The position numbers were made by a program, and so were the translations under genes. Shown here one piece after another: positions 21,582-29,980 of a DNA stretch of 47,191 nt (its first letter is position 1; the number at the start of each line of letters is the position of its first letter). The stretch is from Peptococcaceae bacterium (GTDB lineage: Bacteria; Bacillota; Peptococcia; Peptococcales; Peptococcaceae): NCBI GenBank assembly GCA_900756555.1, contig CAAEKP010000060.1, positions 1 to 47,191 on the forward strand, written 5' to 3'. The notes beneath the pieces are model-generated. The model saw nothing but the letters and a program-made list of their open reading frames with translations, was not told where the DNA came from and did not search any database.

Positions 21582-22613
21582 ATGATTAAAGAAGCTATTG
21601 TAAAAATTGTAAACAAAGAAGACCTCACCTATGATGAAGCCTACACCGTAATGAACGAAATTATGAGCGGGGAAACCACTGCTACACAGAATGCGGCTTT
21701 TTTGGCGGCGTTGTCCACCAAAAGCGCCCGCGCGGAAACTACCGATGAAATTGCCGGCTGCGCAGCTGCCATGCGTGCTCATGCTACACAGGTGGATGCA
21801 GGCATGGACGTGTTTGAAATTGTGGGCACTGGCGGTGACAATGCGCAGAGCTTTAACATTTCTACTACATCGGCGTTGGTGATTGCCGCCGGCGGCATGA
21901 AGGTGGCTAAGCACGGTAACAGGGCGGCATCATCAAAATGCGGTACGGCAGATTGTTTGGAAGCTCTGGGTGTTCAGATTGAGCAGAGCCCGGCACGGTG
22001 TGTGGAGCTATTGCAGAAGGTGGGGATGTGCTTTTTCTTTGCACAGAAATACCACACTTCCATGAAATACGTAGGTGCAATTCGCAAAGAACTGGGCTTT
22101 CGCACGGTGTTCAACATTTTGGGGCCGTTGACCAATCCGGCCAGCCCTAAAATGCAGCTGCTGGGTGTTTATGATGAGTATTTGGTAGAACCACTGGCGC
22201 AGGTGCTGATTGATTTAGGCGTGAAACAGGGCATGGTTGTATATGGGCAGGATAAACTGGATGAAATTTCACTGAGCGCGCCCACCACCATCTGTGAGTT
22301 TCGGGATGGATGGTTCAAAACCTACACCATCACGCCGGAGCAGTTTGGCTTGCCGCGCTGCACAAAGGCGGATCTGGTTGGAGGCACACCGGCAGAAAAT
22401 GCAGCCATTACACTGGCTATATTAAAGGGGGAGCAGGGGCATAAACGCAACGCAGTGCTGATGAATGCCGGCGCGGCGCTGTATATTGGAGGAAAAGCGG
22501 ATACCATGCAGGCGGGCATTGCTTTAGCGGCAGAGTTAATTGATTCAGGGAAAGCTTTGGCTGTGCTGCAAAATATGATTGCTGTCAGCAATGGTGGGGA
22601 GGTGTGCGCATGA
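21582..22613 (+). CDS. trpD: Anthranilate phosphoribosyltransferase
   Basis: A 343-residue enzyme that joins anthranilate to PRPP. The PRPP-binding glycine loop is EIVGTGGDNAQSFNISTTSA; KHGNRAASSKCGTADCLEAL and the IRKELGFRTVFNILGPLTNP segment are characteristic. AAGGAGATATGAGTC precedes the start. The stop overlaps trpC (ATGA). Leucine is encoded by CTG/TTG/TTA with almost no CTT or CTC, unlike trpE and trpG directly upstream. Confidence 0.95.
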   Translation: MIKEAIVKIVNKEDLTYDEAYTVMNEIMSGETTATQNAAFLAALSTKSARAETTDEIAGCAAAMRAHATQVDAGMDVFEIVGTGGDNAQSFNISTTSALVIAAGGMKVAKHGNRAASSKCGTADCLEALGVQIEQSPARCVELLQKVGMCFFFAQKYHTSMKYVGAIRKELGFRTVFNILGPLTNPASPKMQLLGVYDEYLVEPLAQVLIDLGVKQGMVVYGQDKLDEISLSAPTTICEFRDGWFKTYTITPEQFGLPRCTKADLVGGTPAENAAITLAILKGEQGHKRNAVLMNAGAALYIGGKADTMQAGIALAAELIDSGKALAVLQNMIAVSNGGEVCA

Positions 22614-23389
22614 CCATACTGGAACAGCTTGCCTATCATGCCAGAGAGCGGGTGATGCAGGCTAAAGAGCGGGTACCATTGGCAGAGATAACAAACAGCG
22701 CCCGGCAGCTGCCGGTGGGGGCATTCTCTTTTGAGCAGGCACTGCGCAAGCCGGAGCTGGCCTTTATCTGTGAATGTAAAAAAGCCTCGCCTTCTAAAGG
22801 CGTGATTGCGCAGGAGTTTCCCTATTTACAGATTGCCAAAGCGTATGCGGCGGCCGGAGCGGATTGCATTTCCGTATTAACGGAGCCAAAGTGGTTTTTG
22901 GGCAGCGATATTTATTTGCAGGAAATAGTGGCGGCGGTGTCAGTCCCCTGCCTGCGCAAAGATTTTACAGTGGATGCCTATATGATTTATGAGGCTAAAT
23001 TGCTGGGTGCAGCGGCGGTGCTGTTAATCTGCTCTCTTTTATCGGAGCAGGAGCTGCGGGAGTATCTGCATATTTGTGACAGGCTGGGTCTGTCGGCTCT
23101 GGTAGAAGTGCATGACGCCCGGGAAGTGCAGATGGCGCTGCGAGCTGGTGCCAGAGTAATTGGAGTTAATAATCGCAACTTGAAAGATTTTACCGTAGAT
23201 ACCGAGAACAGCTGCCGTTTGCGGGAATTGGTGCCGCCAGAAGTATTGTTTGTGGCAGAGAGTGGCGTGCGCAGCGCAGCGGATGTGGCGCTGCTACGAC
23301 AGATTGGTGCGGATGCCGTACTGATTGGTGAAGCGTTGATGTGTGCTGCTGATAAAAAAGCCAGGCTGGCAGAATTGCGGGGTATGTAA
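22610..23389 (+). CDS. trpC: Indole-3-glycerol phosphate synthase
   Basis: A 259-residue TIM-barrel enzyme that closes the indole ring. Signatures are FICECKKASPSKG (catalytic Lys), AGADCISVLTEPKWFLGS, CLRKDFTVDAYMIYEAK, LVEVHDAREVQMAL, GVNNRNLKDFTVD and VAESGVRSAADV. The start is the ATG overlapping the trpD stop codon; a GTG six bases earlier is in frame but less likely. The stop TAA overlaps the trpF start (TAATG). It is a single-domain protein, not fused to TrpF. Confidence 0.95.
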   Translation: MTILEQLAYHARERVMQAKERVPLAEITNSARQLPVGAFSFEQALRKPELAFICECKKASPSKGVIAQEFPYLQIAKAYAAAGADCISVLTEPKWFLGSDIYLQEIVAAVSVPCLRKDFTVDAYMIYEAKLLGAAAVLLICSLLSEQELREYLHICDRLGLSALVEVHDAREVQMALRAGARVIGVNNRNLKDFTVDTENSCRLRELVPPEVLFVAESGVRSAADVALLRQIGADAVLIGEALMCAADKKARLAELRGM

Positions 23390-24030
23390 TGCATAATGGA
23401 GCAACAAAAGTAAAAGTGTGCGGCTTGACCCGGCCTGCCGATATTGCAGCGGTCAATAGCTGCAAGCCAGCGTACATTGGCTTTGTGTTTGCCAGGGAGA
23501 GCAAGCGGTACATTGCACCGCCACAGGCAGCGATATTGCGTCAGCAGCTGGCGGCGGAGATTGCTGCGGTGGGCGTGTTTGTGAACGAAACCCCGGAAGC
23601 AGTGGCAGCGTTGTTGAACGCGGGCGTAATCGACATAGCTCAGCTGCATGGCAGTGAAGATGAAACCTATATCCGGCAGCTGCGGCAGCAAACCGATAAA
23701 GCCATCATCAAAGCATTTTCGGTTCGTGATGCGCAGGATATTGCTGCCGCTGAAATCAGCAACGCTGATTATGTGCTGCTGGATTCCGGGCAAGGCGGCA
23801 CTGGCACTGCTTTTGACTGGACATTGCTACAGACCATGCGGCGGCCATACATTCTGGCAGGAGGCTTACAGGTGAATAATGTGGCCGCTGCGGTGCGGCA
23901 GCTGCATCCTTATGCGGTGGATGTGAGTTCCGGCGTTGAAACGGAGGGCGTAAAGGATGGAGAGAAAATAAAGCAGTTTGTACAGATGGTGAGAAGAGAA
24001 AACAGATTAAGCAGGAAGGATGAAGAATAA
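23389..24030 (+). CDS. trpF: Phosphoribosylanthranilate isomerase
   Basis: A 213-residue TIM-barrel isomerase (Amadori rearrangement step between TrpD and TrpC). It shows KVKVCGLTRPADIAAV with the catalytic Cys, IGFVFARESKRYI, QLHGSEDETYIRQL, and LLDSGQGGTGTAFDW with the catalytic Asp, then ILAGGLQVNNVAAAV and VDVSSGVETEGVKD. Both its start and stop overlap neighbouring genes by the TAATG type, implying translational coupling through the operon. Confidence 0.95.
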   Translation: MHNGATKVKVCGLTRPADIAAVNSCKPAYIGFVFARESKRYIAPPQAAILRQQLAAEIAAVGVFVNETPEAVAALLNAGVIDIAQLHGSEDETYIRQLRQQTDKAIIKAFSVRDAQDIAAAEISNADYVLLDSGQGGTGTAFDWTLLQTMRRPYILAGGLQVNNVAAAVRQLHPYAVDVSSGVETEGVKDGEKIKQFVQMVRRENRLSRKDEE

Positions 24031-25220
24031 TGACAAATCAAGCAGGACGGTTTGGTGTGCATGGCGGGCAGTATATTCCTGAAACGCTGATGAATGCTGT
24101 GATTGAGCTGGAGGCAGCGTATAATCACTTTAAGAATGATGCGGCGTTTAATCAGGAGTTAACCGAATTATTTAACGAGTACGCAGGCAGACCATCGCGG
24201 TTATATTATGCTGAAAAGATGACAAAGGATTTGGGCGGCGCTAAAATTTATCTTAAGCGGGAGGATCTCAATCATACAGGCGCTCACAAAATCAATAATG
24301 TATTGGGGCAGGCGCTGCTGGCGAAAAAGATGGGCAAGACTCGTTTGATTGCAGAAACAGGTGCAGGGCAACATGGCGTAGCTACCGCCACTGCTGCCGC
24401 GTTAATGGGTATGGAATGCGTGGTGTTTATGGGAGAGGAGGACACCATCCGTCAGGCGCTTAACGTGTATCGCATGAAGTTGCTGGGGGCAGAGGTGATT
24501 CCGGTTAAGAGCGGCACAGCTACCTTAAAAGATGCCGTGTCGGAAGCGATGCGGGAATGGACCAACCGCATTGATGACACCCATTATTGTCTGGGCTCTG
24601 TGATGGGGCCGCACCCGTTTCCTACCATTGTGCGTGATTTCCAGGCGGTTATTTCCAAAGAAATCAAAGAGCAGATGCTGGCGAAAGAAGGCCGGTTGCC
24701 CGATGCAGTGATTGCCTGTGTGGGTGGCGGCTCCAACGCGATTGGCAGCTTTTATCATTTTATTGACGATAGTCAGGTGCAGCTGATTGGCTGTGAAGCG
24801 GCGGGCAGAGGCATTGACACCTTTGAAACGGCAGCCACAGTAAATACCGGGCGCCTGGGTATTTTTCACGGGATGAAATCTTATTTTTGTCAGGATGAAT
24901 ATGGACAGATTGCACCGGTGTATTCTATCTCGGCGGGGTTGGATTATCCTGGCATTGGGCCAGAACACGCATATCTGCACGACATTGGCAGAGCAAGCTA
25001 TGTGCCGGTGACCGATGATGAGGCAGTAGAAGCGTTTGAGTATCTGGCACGCACAGAAGGAATTATTCCGGCGATTGAATCGGCGCACGCCGTGGCCTAT
25101 GCCATGAAGCTGGCACCGCAGATGGAAAAAGATAAAGTAATTGTAATTACCATTTCCGGCAGAGGCGATAAAGACTGCGCTGCGATTGCAAGATATAGAG
25201 GAGAGGATCTTTATGAATAA
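24030..25220 (+). CDS. trpB: Tryptophan synthase beta subunit
   Basis: A 396-residue PLP enzyme condensing indole and serine. It has FGVHGGQYIPETLMNAV, the PLP lysine in LNHTGAHKINNVLGQ, AETGAGQHGVATATAAALMG, the CVGGGSNAIGSFYHF phosphate loop, and the C-terminal ISGRGDKD. This is the standard TrpB1 type. It overlaps trpA by 8 bases and is expected to form the alpha2-beta2 complex with indole channelling. Confidence 0.96.
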   Translation: MTNQAGRFGVHGGQYIPETLMNAVIELEAAYNHFKNDAAFNQELTELFNEYAGRPSRLYYAEKMTKDLGGAKIYLKREDLNHTGAHKINNVLGQALLAKKMGKTRLIAETGAGQHGVATATAAALMGMECVVFMGEEDTIRQALNVYRMKLLGAEVIPVKSGTATLKDAVSEAMREWTNRIDDTHYCLGSVMGPHPFPTIVRDFQAVISKEIKEQMLAKEGRLPDAVIACVGGGSNAIGSFYHFIDDSQVQLIGCEAAGRGIDTFETAATVNTGRLGIFHGMKSYFCQDEYGQIAPVYSISAGLDYPGIGPEHAYLHDIGRASYVPVTDDEAVEAFEYLARTEGIIPAIESAHAVAYAMKLAPQMEKDKVIVITISGRGDKDCAAIARYRGEDLYE

Positions 25221-25980
25221 TATAAAAGCTGCGTTTGAAACTGGCAAGGCGTTTATTCCCTTTATTACCTGTGGTGATCCAGACTTAGCTACCACTATGG
25301 CAGCTGTACGAGCCGCAGTTGACAACGGGGCAAGCCTGATAGAGCTGGGGATTCCGTTTTCGGATCCAACGGCAGAGGGGCCGGTGATTCAGAGTGCAAA
25401 TGTGCGGGCATTGCAGGGGGGCGTGACTACCGATAAAATTTTTGACATGGTGCGCACTCTGCGTCAGGAAATAACAGTGCCTTTGGTATTTATGACTTAT
25501 GCCAATGTGGTATATTCTTATGGGACAGATAGATTTTTGGCGAATTGTCAGGCGGTGGGCATTGACGGCTTGATTTTGCCTGATGTGCCATTTGAAGAAA
25601 AAGAGGAATTTTTGCCGGCTTGCCGGCAATATGGCGTGGCATTCATTTCATTGATTGCGCCTACCTCTGAAAATCGTATCGCAATGATTGCCAGAGAGGC
25701 GGAAGGGTTTTTATATATTGTGTCCAGCCTGGGTGTTACAGGCGTGCGCAGTGAAATTAAAACAGACCTTGCTGCGATATTGGATGTAGTGCGGCAGAAC
25801 ACAGACATTCCCTGCGCCATTGGTTTTGGTATCTCCACGCCGGAGCAGGCTGCAAAAATGGCGGCTATTGCGGATGGCGTTATCGTTGGTTCCGCTATCA
25901 TCAAGCTGCTGGAGCAATATGGCACAGACGCGCCAGCACATATTGGCGCATACGTGAAAGAAATGAAGGACGCAATGTAG
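25213..25980 (+). CDS. trpA: Tryptophan synthase alpha subunit
   Basis: A 255-residue TIM-barrel lyase producing indole. The motifs are FIPFITCGDPDLATTMAAV, LIELGIPFSDPTAEGPVIQ with the catalytic Glu in IELG, and GLILPDVPFEE, then VSSLGVTGVRSEI and CAIGFGISTPEQA. The second acid usually found as ADGP is Glu here (AEGP), a conservative change seen in other Bacillota homologues. The ATG at 25213 follows AGAGGAGAGGATC; the longer frame from 25186 lies inside trpB. It is the last gene of the operon and is followed by a strong palindromic terminator. Confidence 0.95.
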   Translation: MNNIKAAFETGKAFIPFITCGDPDLATTMAAVRAAVDNGASLIELGIPFSDPTAEGPVIQSANVRALQGGVTTDKIFDMVRTLRQEITVPLVFMTYANVVYSYGTDRFLANCQAVGIDGLILPDVPFEEKEEFLPACRQYGVAFISLIAPTSENRIAMIAREAEGFLYIVSSLGVTGVRSEIKTDLAAILDVVRQNTDIPCAIGFGISTPEQAAKMAAIADGVIVGSAIIKLLEQYGTDAPAHIGAYVKEMKDAM

Positions 25981-26011
25981 CATTGTGCGATAAAAGTTTA
26001 CACAAAAATTT

Positions 26012-26118
26012 CATACAAAAAAGCAGCAGGCGAATAATGAATTGGCTCCTTCTGTTGTCAGAATTTTTAATCTGACGATTTGAGCACATCATTAAGGCTT
26101 TGCTGCTTTTTTTGTATG
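26012..26118. terminator. Long branched bidirectional terminator between trpA and purA
   Basis: CATACAAAAAAGCAGCA (from 26012) pairs with TGCTGCTTTTTTTGTATG (26101-26118), giving T-tracts on both strands for the convergent trpA and purA. Inside, TAATGA/TCATTA, GCTC/GAGC and GTCAGA (26057-26062)/TCTGAC (26071-26076) add nested stems. The plan is similar to the palindromes at 12920 and 17363 but without their GCGTA-CATTAG core. Confidence 0.7.
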
Positions 26119-26143
26119 AGTTGTTTATTGTTCTGCGTATCCC

Positions 26144-27430
26144 TTAGTCAAACAGGCCGCCGCGGATAATGGTCTGGTCACGTCTTGGGCCAACAGCAAC
26201 GATTTTAACCGGCACGCCGGTCAGTTCTTCGATGCGGGTTACATAGCGTTTTGCGTTTTCTGGCAGTTCATCAAAGGTGGTGCAGCCAGTGGTGTCGCAG
26301 TTCCAGCCAGGCAGTTCTTCATATACTGGTTTGCATTCTGCCAGGTCTTTTAGGCTGGTTGGGAAGTGGATTACTTTTTCCCCATTGCGTTCATAGTGTG
26401 TGCAGATTTTTACGGTTTCCAGAGTATCCAGCACGTCCAGCTTCATCAGAGCAAATTCGTTGATGCTACTCAGACGGATTGCATAGTTAATCATTACAAT
26501 ATCAATCCAGCCGCAACGACGGGTACGACCAGTTACAGTGCCAAATTCGTGGCCGATACGCTGTAATTCTGCGCCGGTTTCATCGAACAGTTCGGTTGGG
26601 AATGGGCCTTCGCCTACACGTGTGGTGTATGCTTTGATGATGCCCAGCACATTTTTAATGTTGGTTGGGCCAATGCCGGCACCCACGCAAGCATAGCTGG
26701 CGATTGGGTTAGAGCTGGTTACGTATGGATAGGTACCATGGTCGATATCCAGCAGAGTGCCCTGTGCGCCTTCAAACACTACGTTTTCGCCGCGCTGCAT
26801 CGCTTCGGATACTAATACGGAGGTATCCGCTACATACTGACGCAGCTGGTCAGCATAATCACAGTACTGGTTGAATACTTCATCGTAATCGAATGGCTGG
26901 CCGCCATATAATTTTACAATCAGATTATTTTTTGCTTCCAGCACGGTTTTCAGTCGATCCGCGAACACTTCTTTATCCATCAGGTCAGCAATACGAATCC
27001 CTACACGAGCGTATTTATCCATGTAGCATGGGCCGATACCGTTTTTGGTGGTACCGATTTTTTTGCTGCCTTTTGCTTCTTCTTCCAGTGTATCAATGGC
27101 AATATGATAAGGCATGATTACATGAGCGCGAGTGCTGACACGCAGGTTGCTGGTGTCTACGCCTTTGCTCTGCAGATAAGCGATTTCGCTCAGCATAACT
27201 TTTGGGTCAACCACAACGCCATTACCAATCACGCAGGTTTTGCCCGGATACAGGATGCCGGATGGAATCAAACGCAGTTTGAATTCTTCATCCCCTACCA
27301 CAACAGTATGCCCAGCGTTGTTACCGCCCTGATACCGCACAATGGTAGTAGCCTGTTCTGCTAAATAGTCTGTAATCTTACCTTTTCCTTCGTCGCCCCA
27401 CTGAGCGCCTAATAATACTAATCCTGCCAT
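26144..27430 (-). CDS. purA: Adenylosuccinate synthetase
   Basis: A 428-residue GTP-dependent enzyme making adenylosuccinate from IMP and aspartate. It has the P-loop-like GAQWGDEGKGKITDYLAEQ, RYQGGNNAGHTVV, TTKNGIGPCYMDKYARVGIR, EGAQGTLLDIDHGTYPYVT, and VGEGPFPTEL, with TRIEELTGVPVKIVAVGPRR near the end. It is full length. It lies 17 bases downstream of the FAD oxidoreductase gene in the same direction, so the two probably form an operon. In Bacillus purA is also near the origin. Confidence 0.97.
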   Translation of the reverse strand: MAGLVLLGAQWGDEGKGKITDYLAEQATTIVRYQGGNNAGHTVVVGDEEFKLRLIPSGILYPGKTCVIGNGVVVDPKVMLSEIAYLQSKGVDTSNLRVSTRAHVIMPYHIAIDTLEEEAKGSKKIGTTKNGIGPCYMDKYARVGIRIADLMDKEVFADRLKTVLEAKNNLIVKLYGGQPFDYDEVFNQYCDYADQLRQYVADTSVLVSEAMQRGENVVFEGAQGTLLDIDHGTYPYVTSSNPIASYACVGAGIGPTNIKNVLGIIKAYTTRVGEGPFPTELFDETGAELQRIGHEFGTVTGRTRRCGWIDIVMINYAIRLSSINEFALMKLDVLDTLETVKICTHYERNGEKVIHFPTSLKDLAECKPVYEELPGWNCDTTGCTTFDELPENAKRYVTRIEELTGVPVKIVAVGPRRDQTIIRGGLFD

Positions 27431-27447
27431 ATTGACAACCCCTTCAA

Positions 27448-28860
27448 TTATTTTGTATGTGATGCAATGTCACGGGCTACAACAATGCCGGTGGCAGAGG
27501 CCTGCATCAAACCTCTGGTAATCCCGGCGCCGTCGCCGATGGCATACAGGTTTTTGATTTCTGTTGTAAAATGCTGGTCTACCTGCAGCTTGGAAGAATA
27601 GAATTTTACTTCTACCCCGTACAACAACGTGTCTTTGCTGTAAAGACCGGGTGCAATTTTATCAAATGCACGCAATGCTTCCACAATGGAAGATAAATAC
27701 CGCTCCGGCAGTACATAACTTAAATCGCCGGGCACAGCGCCCTTCATTGTGGGAATGGTAGATGATTTTGCTAAACGGCTTTCTGTGGTGCGCCGTCCTT
27801 TGAGCAGATCGCCCAGACGCTGCACCATAATGCCGCCGCCGGTGAGCATGTTTGCCAGCCGGGCGATATATTTGCCATATTCAATAGGCTGGTTGAACGG
27901 CTCGGTGAAATGGGTGGAAACCAGTATTGCAAAGTTGGTATTGTGTGTTTTCAGCGCTGAATCACCGTAGCTGTGCCCGTTTACCACAGCCAGATGATCG
28001 TCGTATAACTCACCAGATACCACGCCGCCCGGATTCATGCAGAATGTCCGCACTTTGTTTTCGTAAGTGTCCGAATAATACACCAGTTTGGCTTCGTATA
28101 AATCCTTGGTTAAATGGTCCATCACACCGTTGGGCACTTCCACCCGTACGCCGATATCTACTTCATTATTTACTGTTGTTATGTTTAATTTACTGGTTTG
28201 CTCATTCAGCCACTGGGCTCCGCCTCGTCCCGGTGCCACAACAATATATTGTGCCAGAATTTGCAGCTGCTGACCGTTCTTGTTTACTGTTGCGCCAATC
28301 GCCTTACCTTCCTGCACCAGCAAATCTTCTGCTCTGGTGAGTTCCCAGAAGGTAAAGTTCGGATTTTGCTCTAAACGATGGTACATTTCCTTTAACACCT
28401 GATAAGCACGCTCTGTGCCCAGATGCCGTACCGGGCAAGGTACCAGCCGGATGTGATTTTTGCGTGCTTCGTAAGCAATATCCTCGATGCGCTGGCTGTT
28501 TAAGCCAAAAACTTCTTCATTTGCGCCGCAATCCAGATAATACTGGTCGGCATAATGAATCAGCTCCTGCGCCTCCTGCTCCGTCATATAATCGGTGATA
28601 CGCCCGCCCACTTCAGGGGAAAGTGATAACTTCCCGTCAGAGAAAGCGCCTGCACCGCTCCAGCCGGAGGTGATGCTGCATACTTTGCACTTGCTGCAAA
28701 ATCCCTGCGTCCGTTCTGGACAGACCCGTTTGTCAATGCCACGTCCCATATCAACAATCAGGACTTTTAGTTCCGGGTTTAGCTTGTTCAGTTCCAGCGC
28801 GGTAAAAATACCGGCAGGCCCTGCGCCAATAATCAGAACATCAAATTTCTGTGATTCCAT
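27448..28860 (-). CDS. FAD-dependent oxidoreductase, COG2509 family
   Basis: A 470-residue flavoprotein with the dinucleotide-binding start VLIIGAGPAGIFTALELNKL, an ERTQGFCSKCKVCSITSGWS segment containing CxxCxxC, and the conserved GAFSDGKLSLSPEVGG. The C-terminal FAD contact is YAIGDGAGITRGLMQASATG. These are features of the uncharacterised NAD(FAD)-utilising dehydrogenase family COG2509, common in anaerobic Bacillota. The cysteines could hold a metal or act in redox. GTAAGGGAGAAC precedes the ATG. Operon partner is purA; the substrate is unknown. Confidence 0.8.
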   Translation of the reverse strand: MESQKFDVLIIGAGPAGIFTALELNKLNPELKVLIVDMGRGIDKRVCPERTQGFCSKCKVCSITSGWSGAGAFSDGKLSLSPEVGGRITDYMTEQEAQELIHYADQYYLDCGANEEVFGLNSQRIEDIAYEARKNHIRLVPCPVRHLGTERAYQVLKEMYHRLEQNPNFTFWELTRAEDLLVQEGKAIGATVNKNGQQLQILAQYIVVAPGRGGAQWLNEQTSKLNITTVNNEVDIGVRVEVPNGVMDHLTKDLYEAKLVYYSDTYENKVRTFCMNPGGVVSGELYDDHLAVVNGHSYGDSALKTHNTNFAILVSTHFTEPFNQPIEYGKYIARLANMLTGGGIMVQRLGDLLKGRRTTESRLAKSSTIPTMKGAVPGDLSYVLPERYLSSIVEALRAFDKIAPGLYSKDTLLYGVEVKFYSSKLQVDQHFTTEIKNLYAIGDGAGITRGLMQASATGIVVARDIASHTK

Positions 28861-29432
28861 GGCAGTTCTCCCTTACGCAAAAAAATTACTCAGAATAGAT
28901 AAATCTATTGTGAGCAACCGGAATTTAAGAGTAAACATATTCCCTTACAATGTTAGCAGGAAACAGAGGGAAAGTCAAATTAATTTTTGTGATGAAGGAT
29001 AAGATGAACATGGTTAAAATTGTTACAAAAAAATGTAATAACATAGAAAAAACTTGAAAAAATATATTGATTTATATAACAGTATGATGTATGATACATT
29101 TATAAAGTAATACATATAATTTGAATTGAAAATGTTACATGAATATATTACTTTAGAGAAATTTTAAAAATTTTTTTGATTTTCGACAAAAAAAACCGCA
29201 ATATGTAACAAAACTGTAACCACCATTTGTTATAATAACTACAGAACAAAGGAAAACAGTTCTAGTAATTTAACAGCAGGAATATAGTTCAAAAAATTAT
29301 GATTTTTTGGAAGCAGAAAAAAGCAGCTATACAGTATTGGATGTACTGAGTAGCCACTAAATGTAGTATTTTTTATATCGTGCAAAAATATATACTTTTT
29401 TGGACTGCCTGCAAAACAGGGGGGGTGAACTT
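28861..29432. promoter_or_regulatory. AT-rich regulatory gap upstream of the surface-protein locus
   Basis: No gene is seen in these 570 bases. TGTTACA/TGTAACA-like words recur (about 29016, 29132, 29203 and 29215) and a TATAAT lies at 29231-29236 without a good -35, suggesting an activated promoter with repeated binding sites for the genes at 29433-32074. The ribosome site of the next gene (GGGGGGTGA) ends the gap. Confidence 0.4.
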
Positions 29433-29912
29433 ATGTCAATTGCTTCATTGCACACAATACCTGAAGATATGAAAACCAGTTACATTCGCATCCACAGCTA
29501 TCAGGATAAAAATCCTGTGGGTACATTTTACAATCTGTACTACGGTAAAGAGATTGCATTTGGAAACTTAACCAGATTACTTTTCTTACTGGAAGATATG
29601 ATGGATGCCATGGGTAGTCCAGAAGTATCCGTGCAGAGCCGACGGTTTAATAATATTCCGAAGCAGCCAGAACGAGCCAGCATGGAAGAATATCCGCAAT
29701 TGCAACCAGAACAGAAAGTAATTGCTACATTCAAAATAAAAGTGCTGTTTCGACGAAGTGCCAGTTGGCAGGGAACAGTCAGTTGGGCCGAAGAACAGAA
29801 AGAAGTATCCTTCCGTAGTGTGTTGGAACTGGTAAAGCTGCTGGACAGTGCTTTACCGCAGCCAGAGCCATGTAGTCAGGCTGCTTGCAGTGAGGTAGCT
29901 GATGCAGGATAA
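29433..29912 (+). CDS. Uncharacterised protein next to surface-protein gene
   Basis: A 159-residue soluble protein without signal peptide or membrane helix. The start ATG follows GGGGGGTGAACTT. The central part (TFYNLYYGKEIAFGNLTRLL, LEDMMDAMG) and the C-terminal half (KIKVLFRRSASWQGTVSWAE, FRSVLELVKLLDSAL) look like a conserved fold. Short clostridial hypotheticals with a similar Phe-Arg-x-x-Ala-x-Trp-Gln-Gly pattern come to mind, but I can attach no domain name. It sits 68 bases before the cell-wall protein gene and is probably co-transcribed with it. A regulatory or assembly role for the surface protein is speculative. Confidence 0.6.
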   Translation: MSIASLHTIPEDMKTSYIRIHSYQDKNPVGTFYNLYYGKEIAFGNLTRLLFLLEDMMDAMGSPEVSVQSRRFNNIPKQPERASMEEYPQLQPEQKVIATFKIKVLFRRSASWQGTVSWAEEQKEVSFRSVLELVKLLDSALPQPEPCSQAACSEVADAG

Positions 29913-29980
29913 GTTCTCTAGAACAGCTAAAAGCGGAATCAATAAAAAACGTGTTTTAAATAGAGAAGGGAGGAAGTAAT

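Noticed and set aside
22987..23793. 268-residue minus-strand ORF opposite trpC-trpF
   Set aside because: Antisense to two unmistakable Trp enzymes; composition rich in Arg, Cys and Ser as expected for a shadow frame.
24525..25325. 266-residue minus-strand ORF opposite trpB-trpA
   Set aside because: Shadow of conserved trpB; no start signal or recognisable domain.
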